Source of the DNA: Platanthera guangdongensis
Taxonomy: Eukaryota > Streptophyta > Magnoliopsida > Asparagales > Orchidaceae
Length of the DNA stretch: 64,000 bases
Assembly (NCBI GenBank): GCA_039583875.1
Contig: CM077153.1
Coordinates: forward strand, 70,812,482-70,876,481
Reading direction: 5' to 3'
Part shown: piece by piece, positions 10,596 through 21,720 of the stretch
Position numbering within the stretch: the first letter of the stretch is position 1
Layout: the number at the start of each line of letters is the position of its first letter
Translations under genes and position numbers: made by a program
The notes under the pieces: generated by a model
The model's database searches: none
What the model saw: the letters and a program-made list of their open reading frames with translations, nothing else
Told to the model about the DNA's origin: nothing

Positions 10596-12778
10596 TGTAA
10601 TGCCCCGAAACTCAAAAGAGCGACGGGGGTCGTTTTGGGACAGATTTGGAATCTAGCAGTAGGCACACGGCCTGGGACACGGGCGTGTCCCAGGGCGTGT
10701 CAGGCTGGAGTCGATGATTTGGTCGAGAGGTCGACGATTTCGGAGTCGGCGATCGTCGAGCTGAGAACATAGCCTGAGACACGGGCGTGTCGCGGGGTGT
10801 GTCAAGCCCGTGTCGACGATCGGCCAGCGAAGTCGACGATTTTCGCTCGACGATATGTCGAGACAAGGCACACGGCCTAGGACACGGGCGTATCCAAGGC
10901 CGTGTCAGGCAGTCGACGAACTTCGCTCGACGCAGTATCGAGACCGTGAACACGGCCTGGAGCCCAGGCGTGTTCGAGTGGACAAGGGTTAGGACACGGG
11001 CGTGTCCAGGAACCCGTGTTGTTCTCGGGTTGTTTTCGGAAAATATCGAATGGGGGCACACGGCCAACCACACGGCCATGTCAGTTGGAACACGGGCATG
11101 TCAGGTCGAACACGGGCGTGTCGGATACCCGTGTGTTGTTCAAGGCGCATCGATTTTGACGGCGAATGGGGCACACGGCCCTGGACACGGGCGTGTGCCA
11201 GGCTGTGTTCGGCCCAGGTATGATATTTTAGGCCCGAAGCAAGGCCGTTAGTTTCTTTAATTTGGGATCCGACGGCTGGGGGTTGTTCCTGATGGGATAT
11301 ACCCGAGATTGGACCTTTGAAACCCTCACTTTTACTTGTGTGGTTCTCTTTCTAAGTCAAGAGAGAGAGGAGAGCTAAGGAGGAAGAAGGAGCTTAGATC
11401 CGGCCATTAGAGGAGCTTCGAAGCTCCAAATCACGAGCCGACTTCGGATCTACGGAGGCAGAGAGAGTGCGGTGCTTTTCATCCGCTTACTTTCCCATGG
11501 CGCCAAAGAGGAACGCTAGGGTAACGATTCTCTTCTTGAGCATGTGAAGCTCTCCTTCTTTGCATAGGAAGCCCGCTCTCGCGAGTTTGCGGTGAGTTGG
11601 AGGCGTTCCTTCAGGTAGATATGTAAAGTCCCCGTTGTGTAGAGTCCGTAAACGAGAATGGACATATGCATGATGTGTGAAGCCTATCCGGACATGTTGG
11701 TCTGAATCGGTGATGTTGCATTGCATAAATGTCGGAGAAGACTCCATGCGATTGGTTGTTTCGGGTTTTCTACGTGGTAGATTGCAACAGGGAGCCTTGG
11801 GGATTAACCCTAAGGTGCACACTGAAAACTGGGCGGATGCGTGATCTTGCCAACTTGGTGGCCTAGGAGCCAACATGAACATAACCGGGTTATGTGAAGT
11901 GTGATGGAAACGGGACTCGGGAGAAGTTTGACCCGCGCATATGGCTTGAACTATCGTTGTGATGTGAGTACGGGTTAGATGGAACTGTACCCGTTCTATG
12001 TCGTTCGGTTAGAGCCGTTGCCATAGATGAGGGTCTTCGGCGGTCTATGGCTTAAATTGACGTGACCTATGCCAAGAAGACAAAAGCTCATATGTTTGGC
12101 CGTCAAAGTGGCAGTGGTGAGTCCGGAATGTCTATGGCTTAAATTGACGTCACATTGGCCGGTTCACTGAGAATGTGCCCTGAGTGCACGGGGTGCGTGG
12201 CCGTGCGAGCCTACACCTGTGATGTTGTGACATTACTATATTGCTCTCTTATGCTAATGAATTGCAGGAAAGGAGCATCGCCGCCCCGAGTTGGGGGCGG
12301 GATTGTTATAATTTGGTCAGCATTGCTGACCGTTGCCTTTGTTTGCCACCGTGCGGTGGTTTTGTTGCTTGCAGGTGCTGTTGGACCAAGCGGTCAATAG
12401 CGGGCTAAAGCCCAAATTGCGAAGCCGGCCCTCGAAGGCCTAATTGGAGTGTTTACTGCTTTTACTCATGTATGACCGGCCTGCGTGCTGTGGTTTGTAA
12501 AACATGTAATATTGAAGTAAACCATTTTGTAATGCCTTAAGGCTTGTACTCGTGTTTGTACGACATTCCTGTTTTGGTATTAGTGGACATTCATGCTCTT
12601 TATGCTGGGTTCTTAATTGCAACTTTTATAAACTGCTTCCGCTAGAATGCTCTGAGTAGGACGTTATGATTGGTTGGATGGTTTCCATGAGTAACCACCC
12701 GGTCTGTCTGTGGTATATGGCGTCGGGCCCCGGCCGGACCTACTGCTATATGTTATACGACGGATGGGGGGTGTTACA
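10596..12778 (+). repeat. G1 3' LTR, complete (2,183 bp)
   Basis: It starts TGTAATGCCCC and ends GTTACA. About 10664-11216 contains many copies of the palindrome GACACGGGCGTGTC and variants, mixed with TCGACGA/TCGTCGA motifs. A TATA-like ATATTTTA lies close downstream near 11221, but it is weak. The 115-bp array resumes two bases after the LTR end. A 154-codon open frame at 10787-11251 and its minus-strand counterparts are artefacts of the motif array. Confidence 0.92.
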
Positions 12779-12780
12779 AT

Positions 12781-13384
12781 AGGTCTGGTTCTTGGTCCTT
12801 AGTTCTACACTACCCCGAGCATGGCTCGGCCCCAGGTAGACCCACTGTGCAGGCTCTCATTCGGTGGCAGGTCCGAAGGCTCGTCTATGGGGGAGAGGTC
12901 TGGTTCTTGGTCCATGGTTCTGCACTACACCGAGCACGGATCGGACCCAGTTAAACCCGCTCCACAGGAACTCATTAGCTGGCAGGTCCGAAGGATCGCC
13001 TGTGGGGGAGATTTCTAGTTCTTGGTCCTGGGTTCTGCACTACCCCGAGCGCGGCTCGGTCCCAGGTAGACCCGCTACACAGGCTCCCATTAGCTGGCAG
13101 GTCCGAAGGCTTGCTTGTGGGGGAGATGTTTGGTTCTTGTTCGTTGGTTCTGCACAACCCTGAGCGCAGCTCGGCCCCAGGTAGACCCACTGCACAGGCT
13201 CACATTTGCTGGCAGGTCCGAAGGCTCGCCTGTGCGGGATAGGTCTGGTTGTTGAAGTTTGGGTTCCAGGTTCTTGGGAATAGGTCTAGGCTGTGTGGAA
13301 TTCTACACCACTTCGAGCCCGGCTCGGTCCCTGGTGGAACCGTTGACCAATCTCTTGTCAAGCTAGCAGGGCAATGAACTCACT
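12781..13384. repeat. 115-bp tandem array, right block (4 monomers plus a diverged end)
   Basis: CACTACCCC or a close variant sits at 12808, 12923, 13038 and 13153, again 115 bp apart, with a last diverged and longer unit at about 13306. The phase continues that of the left block exactly: 3640 plus 27 equals 3667, the next expected start. This is therefore one array interrupted by G1. Confidence 0.9.
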
Positions 13385-14012
13385 CGATGGAAGAATGGTT
13401 GGGAAAATCTCTTTAAGCAACATCCCCTGCTTAATTTTACAAAAATTAAACTAAGGCAAAGACTAGAGCAGTGCGAGTGGAGGCTCTCTCAGCTAACGGG
13501 CTCAGGGACTGTCTCGCCCTCGGCGAGTGGGCACTCGCACAAGAGACAAGGCTCGCTCTAAAAAGAGGTGAGAGGGTTACATAACTAAAGGCCACTCGCG
13601 GCGGGAGTACCCTAAGGCGAGCCGAGAGGGTTATACCAGTTAAATCTCACGCGCAAAAGTAAAGGAAATGACGACTCGCACCCTGGGCCAACTCTCCAGC
13701 AAGGCAGCGAGACAAGACGAAGCACCTCCTTGCGCGCGTCAGCGCATCAGAGGGTCGTCTCGCATTAAGGGAAATAAAGCAAAGTGTAGGGAGTAAAGGT
13801 AAGGTGGTGAGACGGGTGGATAGTACCGTCTCACAAGCCCAAGCATACTAGTGGTTCATTTCGCGAAATAAAGAACAAAAAACAAACAAGACAAACATGT
13901 ACACTTAATCATCATTGTTATGTATCACAAAAATGGAGCTCAAAACAGATTTAAGTTTTACAACAACAACAAAGAGAGGAGAGAGGGATTCTGGATCTTG
14001 GGAGTTGGCACG
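13385..14012. other. Unassigned stretch between the array and the antisense gene
   Basis: No coding frame or terminal repeat is visible. It contains many short GCGAG/CTCGC words, also common in the neighbouring gene, and 13925-14012 would be the 3' untranslated part of that minus-strand gene. I see nothing else here. Confidence 0.5.
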
Positions 14013-14342
14013 TCATTTCTCCTCGCCGGAAGAAGAATCCTCGCTCTCCTCGCCATAGAGCTGGGGGACCAGGTCGCGGACGGTCACCGTTTCTATATCA
14101 TCCTTCACAACCCCCAGGTCCTTCATCATCTTCGGGACCAGCTCTGCTGCCCTGATGCCAGCATCTCTGCATTGCTCCTCAACCTCGTCAAAAGAATAAT
14201 GCGGTGGAGGTGTCCAAAATGGTTCGCGGCGAGACGTTGGCGCGGAGTCGGCCTGAAGGCGAGTATTCTGAGCTTTCAAGTCCTTGACCTCCTCCTCCAG
14301 GGCCGCTACTCGCGAGTGCAGCCGCTCCGCCGTCTCAGCATC

Positions 14343-14410
14343 CTGCAAGACGCCCGGTCATTAGTTAAAAGTTTTGAAGGAAAATCCTAAGAGTAAGGAT
14401 AGGGCTTTAC
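14343..14410 (-). other. Intron 2 of the antisense gene
   Basis: Donor CATG/GTAAAG and acceptor CTTGCAG/GATGCT on the minus strand, 68 bp, with an in-frame TAG inside. Removal keeps the frame and leads into the coiled-coil exon. Confidence 0.7.
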
Positions 14411-15228
14411 CATGCCGCCTTGGGCTTTTGCGAGGAGGGTCCCGGCATCAGACAACCTTTTTATGAGGTCTTCGGATTTCTCTCGCTCCCCCGCTAGGCT
14501 TCTCTTGCTATCCTTCCATTTTTTGTTGATATATATGAGGCAGCGCGAGGCACGGTGCGAAAACTCCAAGGCACACATTTGGGCGTGGGAGGAGTTCAGG
14601 ACGAGATCTCGCGTGGACTCGCTTTCGGGCGAGACGGCATCAAGACCTCCATAAAGGCTGTACCCCACGGCGAAAGCATGGCTGGTGTGCTCCTCCTCCT
14701 CCTTCCAAGGGGGAAGGAGGGTGGAGATGGATACGTGGTTGGCGTCCCACCCCTACAAAAGAACAGGGTCGCCATCGGCATCTAAGACCACGGGGCCCAG
14801 GTTGAAGTTCATATGGGAAGAGAGGGCGGGATGGCTGGATAAAGCGCCTTTGCGAGAGGTGGTGGTAGTCTGTTGATTGGATGTGGTGGCAGGATGATCA
14901 GGAATAGCCATCTCGCGGGTAGGCAAGACGGCCTGTTGAGGAGGCGAGCGGGGCGATTGAGACCCCTCCACAGAGATAGGGCTCATGGACCCCGATATCT
15001 CCTTCTCCTTCGGGGTCGTCTTCTTTTTCCCCTTGGAGACAACCACAGCTTTTTTCATCTTCTTTGTAGGGATGGATCGAGAGTAGTCCATATTGCATGC
15101 ATGACTCTTCAGAGGGGCAGGAGCCAGGGACTCTCTCGCCGCCTCAACTGCCGCGCTGGCGAGATAAAGTCCCTTGGAGGGGTGGAAGTTACTTTTGTAA
15201 GGAGGGTGGACTGGGATGACTCGCTCCC

Positions 15229-15303
15229 CTAAAAACAAGCAAGGTGATGAGAAGGAGAGACAGAGAAATAATCAGACAAAGCGAGACAAGAAAGCGAGAG
15301 TAC
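15229..15303 (-). other. Intron 1 of the antisense gene
   Basis: Donor GAAG/GTACTC and acceptor TTTTTAG/GGGAGC on the minus strand, 75 bp, pyrimidine-rich near its 3' end. Removing it joins two exons in frame across a split Gly codon. Confidence 0.7.
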
Positions 15304-16165
15304 CTTCGTCGGGGAGCACTAGAGGCAGCGAGTCGAGACCTCGCCGTAGGAAGTTGACTTCGAAGTTTTTGGCGATGAAGTAATCGAACTGCAACTTATT
15401 CGTGTCGCCGACCTGTGGGGTCGCATAGAAACTCTCGAGGGGAGACACAGGCGCGAGTGGGATGCCCCCGAAGTCAGAACGATCGCCGCGGATGAAGACA
15501 AACCTTGTGAGCCAATGGTGATTTTTGTTAGGCGTCTCGCACAGCTTGAGCCCCTGCCCAGTAAAGTACGAGAGGTCGTCGAGATTGGCGTGATAGATGA
15601 AGAGCTTATGAAAGACCATCATGCTGAACTCAATGCACTCCCGGCGCATGTATCAAGCGAAGGCGATCAACACCGAGATGGCGTTCAGGTTAAACAGCGC
15701 TGGGATGACGCCGAAGTACTTAAATACCTGCTTTACCTCAGGCCATAGTGGCAACCTCAACCCCGCCTCAAATTGTGAGATGGGGAAGGCAAGCTCTCCC
15801 AGATAATATGTGTTGATGGACTCGCCGACCTTGGGGGGCCGCCATTCGAGCCCCTCCCCGGGGTACTTGCGGACAAAGTCAAGGTAATCTTCCTCAGAAA
15901 GCCGGCCGAGCGGGAAGTCATGGTTTGTGAACCGTTTCCCGCAGCGGTTGTGCCCCTCGCCTTCCACAACTCTTTTCTTACCCATTTTTGGCGAGACGAT
16001 GGTAGGCGAGATGGCGAAAGAAAGGAAGAGGTAGGAGAGAGGATTGGCGAGATGACCGAAAGAGGAAAGGGTGAGAAGGGTCGGCGAGACGAAAAAAATA
16101 AAGGGGCAAGAGCTTGGGTGCGGTAAGAATGATGCGCTAATATCCTTCTGACCCAGGGCCATGGG

Positions 16166-16173
16166 TATTTATA
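16166..16173 (-). promoter_or_regulatory. TATA box of the antisense gene
   Basis: TATAAATA on the minus strand, about 180 bp before the chosen start codon. A transcript starting 25-35 bp downstream would begin near 16135 and carry a leader of about 150 nt. Confidence 0.55.
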
Positions 16174-16499
16174 CGGATATGGGAAAATGATTGATGAGCG
16201 GGAAAACGTACAGAGGAAGGGGAAGAGTCAGTTGTAGGCTCTCTCTCTCTCTCGTAAACCTCGATCGGCACGGCCCGTCGCAATCACAAGACAGAAAAAT
16301 TAAGGAGATTAAAAGAAATAAAGAGTTTAAACCAGCAATAAAAAATATATTCAAATATCGTCCCGCATTCAGCGAATACCAAGTTTTCTGACAATGCAGG
16401 CGAGACGGCAGCACAAAGCATTACTTAATTATTACAACATTCAAAGACAAAATAAAGAAGAAGGGGAGAGACAGAAGGCCTTCATTACGTGTGCCATTG

Positions 16500-16716
16500 C
16501 TAGAGGCCACCGCGAGCTACCGCGCAGGGAGGCCTACTGCACGAGTGGAAGGCGCGAACGGACTCAAGCCCACGACGAGCGAGATGAAGCTGCATATCGA
16601 CCTCGCTGATGATGGCATCAGGGTTGGTTCCATCGACTTCTAACTTGGCATCAACTTCAGAAGATAAGCGAGCTCACTCATTCTCCAACCATTCGATGCG
16701 CCTATCCACCGCCTGC
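16500..16716 (-). pseudogene. Last exon of a second antisense ORF, cut by Athila A1
   Basis: On the minus strand an open frame rich in charged, heptad-like residues (RRIEWLENE, then ARLSSEVDAKLE) runs from 16716 to a TAG at 16502-16500, with one internal TGA at 16676-16674. Across A1 the same frame continues without a shift into 30240-30207, so A1 landed inside this exon. It lies upstream of, and in the same direction as, the two-intron gene at 14013-15985, which suggests two antisense ORFs in one old element. I see no recognised domain; the coiled-coil look is from residue pattern only. Confidence 0.55.
16712..16716. other. Target site duplication CCTGC, left copy of A1
   Basis: CCTGC here and at 30207-30211 exactly bracket the A1 LTR outer ends (TGATTGAG and CATCA). 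Five bases is the normal Gypsy duplication length. Confidence 0.9.
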
Positions 16717-18196
16717 TGATTGAGCCCGCGAACAGAGTCTTAATGTGGTTGGTTCGATGAGTCGATCGCCGCGGGCTTGCTTAGGTAGGCAAGTGAACCT
16801 ATCACAAGTAGTACTCGATATTCGGGAGAATATCGAGTTCGTATTATTCCCGAGAATGGGTTGATTACCCCTACTGCTCCGAAAACACTATTATTTTACC
16901 GAAATATTAAGTTGAGGGTTTTAATTAAAATAGGATGAAAATAGATTTAAGAATATAGTCGATGAAGAGATAACTCCCGGTATCGAATTACGTTAGGATT
17001 AAAAATAGATTTGAATAACTAGAGATCTAAATTTTCAATTTAATTAAAGCGGAAACTTGGTCGTGGGGGTTTAAAATAATGAGCTCACCTATATCTAGGA
17101 ATATCGCTCACCTGGACATTAAGGCTATTTGACCAGGCTCTCATCCGATGAAGGATTACCCTTAATGCCCGCAGTAAGCTAAGAACCCCGCTATTGGGTG
17201 GGGAACCCAATCCGGTAGAGTTAGCGCGCCTCCTCTCTCGAGGGTTAGTGCGGAACTCTATTTACCTAGGGGTGATCTGTCCATACGCATGACCTCTCGG
17301 CTAGCTAGCGTATAAATAAAGGAAATAGAGCCCACACATCGATATGTGGTTCTATGCGTCGCTAACCCGGGGTAAACCTTAAGTTTTTTAATTAAATAGA
17401 ATCATGAGACCTTTAGTTATTTAAAACATTTTTAATCCCAAAGCTCTTCGATACCGAGGGCTAAAAGCAATTATCCACTCATCGGAATGGGGGCAGCTTA
17501 TGAGTTTGGTTATGCGAGCATTCTAAACTATTCGCTGAAGGGTTATAAAGAAAATAAGAAGAAAAGTAAGATAACCTAATGTTAGAAAAGATACTACAAA
17601 CAAACACACCCGCATTCATCCAAACACATAATAAAGAGACAAAAATAAACCTAAGTTACAAGAAAGAGAAAATTGCATAATTGAAATTGCAAGTCCCACT
17701 CAAACGAGTGGGGGCAGGAAATAAAAGCTGAAAATTGCAAGTCCTACTCAACCGAGTAGGACTGAAATGAAAGCGAGTCCTACTCAAACGAGTACGAGAA
17801 AATAAATGTGATTATAGGTCTTTCTTAAATATTTATAGGGAAATAAAGACACGTCATTTAACTCCTAACGAGTAGGCGAAAATAAATGCGAGTACAAGTC
17901 CTACACAAACGAGTAGAAGGGAAAATAAAGAATGAAAATTACAAGTCCCACTCAAATAAGTAGGACTGAAAATACAATCCAGCCATTTAACTCAAGTGAG
18001 TAGGCGGAAAAATAAAAATACACACACTTGCTTGAATAAAATCTAGTCATTTAACTCAAGTGAGTAGGCGGTAAATAAAAATACACACACTTGCTTGAAT
18101 AAAATCTAGCCATTTAACTCAAATGAGTAGGCGGAAAATAAAAACAACACACGCACTCTACTTGAAAGTAACTACTCATGCACTCGACATAAATAA

Positions 18197-18227
<31 letters not shown>

Positions 18228-19801
18228 TAAATTAAATAAGATGATAAAGATTATCTCATACACTCACGCACTCGGGCGTAAAATAAGAAAAACAAAGTTA
18301 TTGAAAAACTAAAATGACTGCATTTCTACCGCTGGAATGCGGTAGAAATGCAATGTCAAAATAAAAATAGTTTGAGCAAAAAGTTTTGAAATTAAAGTGA
18401 ACAAAGCAAGTGACCGAAAAATTAAAACGTTTGCATTTTTACCGTTAGATTTTGACATAAACGAATAAAAAGTGGAAATAAAAATTGTTCGAGCAAAATT
18501 ATTTTTATGTAATTAAAAAAATGAGATTTGTTGAAAAATTTAAAGTAACACATAATCTAGTTTTAAAGCATTGTAAAACGGGTTAAAAAGGTGTAAAACA
18601 AAAAAAATGAAAGTAAAACCCTAAGTCAAACCGATTTTAAAGAGTATTAAAAAATGGCTATAATAATGGCTCGAAATGTTGATAAAAATGAAAGTGAATC
18701 AAAAGGTTTTTTCATTTTAAAGTATAAATTTTGCAATTTTTAAGCTCATAAACACACACACGCATTATGAAAATGAAAACAAAAGTACTTAGGATTGATA
18801 AAAAGGAGTCCTTTAGAGTTTTTTCAAAGCATTATAAGGATGAAAAGAAAAGATTTTATTAACAAAAAAGTTGATTACAATGCTTAAACAAACTTGAAAA
18901 GGAGGGGGAAAGATCTTTACATAGCCCCAAAACTAGCTCCAAACGGCAGTCCTTAGCATCAAAACGGTTCAAAAATTTGGAACCCTTAACACATACAGCA
19001 GCTGCCCTTTTATAGGCAAATATTTCCAAGTACACGCCCTCAGACCCCGTGTCGGGGGGCGTGTCAGCATTATTTAACAGCAGAATTCGGCGATCTGACG
19101 ACGATGTGACATTATGGCTTAAAACGCAGCGGTCACACCCCATGATACGGGCGTGACTGTAGGCGTGTCGGGGAGGTTGAAATGGGTGTCGTTTGCGTTG
19201 AAAGTCGTCGACGGAGGTTTGTCAGGCCAGGTGGAGGAAGTCACGCCCCAGGTCACAGCGTGTCTCTGGGCGTGTCAGGGGTTCGACGATCGTCGAGCGA
19301 AAAAATGGGTTCGACGATCGTCGAGCGGGAAGATCGTCGAGCGCGGATCTTTGTCAGCCAGGTGGAGGAGTCACGCCCTTGGTCACGGGTGTGACGCTGG
19401 GCGTGTCGGATTGTTCGACGATCATCGAGCTGAAAAATCGTCGAACGGGAAAATGGGTTCGACGATCGTCGAGCGGTATGGACACGGGCTTGGGTCACAC
19501 CCCGTGTCGGGTGACACGGGCGTGATGCCAGGCGTGTCAGGCTTTTCTCTTCAAAAATCATCGATTTCGCTGGAATTTAACGAGTCACGCCCTGGTCACG
19601 GGCGTGACCAACAGTACAAGGGCGTGGCATGTATATTTTGGGAAGATTTTTTGATTTTTATCTAAAAAACAAAATAAATAAATTAGCAAAATATTTACAA
19701 TAAAAAAATATTTTATTGAACAAAAGTAAGTAAAAATGACAAAAATAAAGTAAAACGACTGATATAATGTACATAAAACTAGGTATATTTACAATTAATC
19801 A
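16717..19801 (-). repeat. A1 3' LTR (3,085 bp)
   Basis: It is a direct repeat of 27036-30206. In element direction it starts TGATTAATTG and ends CAATCA. U3 (about 19801-19020) carries the palindrome arrays GACACGGGCGTGTC and TCGACGATCGTCGA at 19041-19640, then a TATA box at 19016-19005. The remaining 2.3 kb (R/U5) holds hairpin repeats: 14-bp perfect arms at 18319-18332 and 18339-18352, many CCTACTC/GAGTAGG units at 17690-18130, and an AC dinucleotide run near 18196-18222. Confidence 0.93.
19005..19016 (-). promoter_or_regulatory. TATA box in A1 3' LTR
   Basis: CCTATAAAAGGG on the minus strand directly follows (in element direction) the palindrome array at 19640-19041. The other LTR has the same box at 29417-29406 (CTTATAAAAGGG). 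Transcription would start about 30 bp on, leaving an unusually long R/U5. Confidence 0.75.
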
Positions 19802-19814
19802 AATACCCCCATAC
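19802..19814 (-). other. A1 polypurine tract
   Basis: GTATGGGGGTATT on the minus strand, directly before the 3' LTR. A near-copy (GTATGGGGGTG) lies 1.56 kb upstream at 21384-21374. Confidence 0.75.
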
Positions 19815-21720
19815 TTAAGCTTTTGTTATTCCCGAGCAAAAGTTTGAGGTGAACTTATAAGGAATAGAAAAAACTCTAAGTTTAGCTACCGCTTAATCAA
19901 TTATAAGAGAGATCTAAATAAATAAACGGGGTGTAAGAGTTAAGTCCTAAATTTATGAAGATGATTTAAATAGTGCAAAAGTTTTGGCCAAAAGACTTCT
20001 TGATATAATCAAATAGAAAGCAATAATTGTAATGGTTAGATTAACAAGAATAGTTTGGAATTATATGAACTTTTAGCTTATAGAAGTTTTACTGGAAATA
20101 ATGCAATTTACAAATTATGCTCTCAAAAAGAATTTTTAATTAAATATAGAATCGTGAAATTGGCTAAGAGGGTTGATGTTGGTTTATGAAGAGGATTTGA
20201 AATTTGAGGTGAGGTAATTTTTTCTCGAACCTCCATTTTTTTTATTTTTGGATTATTAGGAAAATGAAATCTTATTTTGCTAATATCAAATTTTTTTTTC
20301 AACTTCATAATAAAATTTAACTCAATGTATATGTGTAGGAGTAATGAATTTTATCTTCTTACTCTATAACATATAATCTTTTTAATCTATTCGGTGCCTA
20401 TGTTTACGGAACGAAATCTTATTCCCATTGACATAAGATCTTTTAAGGATAACAATTATATCATGCCAAGTAGGTCATGATAAGAAAGGTGAGAAAAGAA
20501 AACTAGATTTTTAATTAAAAACAATTTTGAGAGCAACCTTAATAAATTGTAAGTTCCAATTTTTCAGAAAGCTAAAAGTAAACATAATTGAATCCTATAG
20601 TCATTATTTTCTAACATAATACACGTGCTCCTATCAATGAAAAATTAGAAGTAGTGCCTAAAACGAGTTCGCTGTTTTTAATAAAGCATAATGTATTCTT
20701 TAAAACTTAACCCCGAATATTTAAAATTTTCAATCAATAATTAACAAACGAATAACAAACAAAGAATTAATAAAATTCACATATAAATAAACTCAAAACA
20801 AAATTTTTGGATAGTAAAAAAATTAAGGATGCTATATTTGATTTATTTGTTTCAAAATATGTTTTTTTTTGTTTTTTAGAGTTTTTATCATTTTTTCATT
20901 CTTTTTCATTCGTTTTTTTTGTGTTTTTGATCTATTATCTTTTTTTTTGAATTTTTGTTTTGTTTTCCTGTTTTTTTTATAACTTATTATCTTTTTTAAG
21001 ATTTTTAAGTTTTGCGAAAAGTGCGAGAAATAGAGACGTTATTTACAAGAATGAGAGAGAAAAGGAAGGGGGAGAGAGAGAAGATTATTTACAAAAATAT
21101 TTACAAAGATTTTTACAAAATGAAACTAAATATTTTTGGAACTTTTTGTTTTATAATTTTTTTGGAATTTTGTTTTACAATTTTTTTTGCAATTTTTGGT
21201 TTTTTAAAAAGAAAGAAAAAACAAGACCTTAAGTTTTTGGGATTTTTTTTCATTTTCAATTTTTTTGTTTTTTTTGTTATGTAGTTTTTTTCATATATTT
21301 TTTTTATTTTGGAAGTGCAGAAAATAGAAATACAGTGCAGAAAATAGAAGTGCGAAAAAGAAAGCGAGAAAACACCCCCATACTTAAATCCAACATTGTC
21401 CTCAATGTTGTAACGTTTGTATGCGGAACAAAGAGGAAAGACAATATGTACAAAGAAAATAAAGAGAGGGGGGGGGGGGTAGAAGCTTCCCTGAAAGGAG
21501 GTTGGGAAGGCGCAGTTTAGGAACCCTGCATTATGAAGAAAATAACAAAGAAAAAGTAAAGAAATAGCGAAAAAGATAAACATAGGGTGCCTCCCAGGAG
21601 CGCTTTGTTTATAATCGTGTAGCTTGACTATTTTGGCGGTTTATATATCTAGGAGGGTTATGGATTCGAAATTACCGCCCACAGGATCGCCTGCAATGTA
21701 TAATTTTAAGCGATGACCGT
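19815..21720. other. AT-rich non-coding stretch of A1 between integrase and 3' LTR
   Basis: About 1.9 kb, very A/T-rich, with long T and A runs (for example 20860-21300). The short open frames are low-complexity Phe/Lys strings and not genes. It contains a polypurine-like copy and an 8-bp-arm hairpin at 21373-21410. In relatives an additional ORF often sits here; I see no trace of one. Confidence 0.7.
21373..21410 (-). other. Second polypurine-like tract with hairpin in A1
   Basis: On the minus strand a perfect hairpin (CAACATTG / CAATGTTG, 4-nt loop TCCT on the plus strand) is followed by TTTAAGTATGGGGGTG. The last part repeats the true tract next to the LTR. It could be an internal plus-strand primer or a leftover of a former ORF boundary. 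Confidence 0.55.

Larger units (their letters stand above)
3651..12778 (+). mobile_element. Chromovirus (Ty3/Gypsy, Tekay/Del-like) G1
   Basis: Direct LTRs (3651-5707 and 10596-12778) enclose a primer site, a gag-pol in one frame and a polypurine tract. Domain order is gag, protease, RT, RNase H, integrase, chromodomain, which defines a chromovirus. It sits inside the 115-bp array. The right LTR is complete, starting TGTAATGCCCC and ending GTTACA. The left LTR lacks its first 127 bp, so no target duplication can be read. Four in-frame stops break pol, so this copy is dead. The two LTRs look about 96-97% alike by eye, older than Copia C2. Confidence 0.93.
14013..15985 (-). pseudogene. Spliced gene with putative gypsy-type transposon domain (antisense ORF of a Tat-like element?)
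   Basis: Three exons on the minus strand: 15985-15304, 15228-14411, 14342-14013, with GT-AG introns of 75 and 68 bp that keep the frame (phase 1, then phase 0), giving about 609 codons. The N-terminal part, with its pattern of leading LPLWPEVKQVF, a helical FNLNAISVLIAF and later HWLTRFVFI, resembles the plant family called 'putative gypsy type transposon' (Pfam PF04195). The middle is basic and low-complexity (KKKTTPKEK). Exon 3 starts with a coiled coil and ends acidic. I chose the ATG at 15985 because the TATA box at 16166-16173 lies too close to the in-frame ATG at 16162. Two in-frame stops (TGA 15652-15650, TAG 14752-14750) make it a pseudogene. Function unknown. Confidence 0.65.

Noticed and set aside
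15653..16162. ATG at 16162 as start of the antisense gene
   Set aside because: It lies only four bases from the TATA box. The first 59 residues are hydrophobic and low-complexity, and the ATG at 15985 fits a normal leader.
20960..21583. Open frames rich in Phe, Lys and Leu in the AT-rich part of A1
   Set aside because: Homopolymer-driven low complexity, in different frames on both strands, with no domain.
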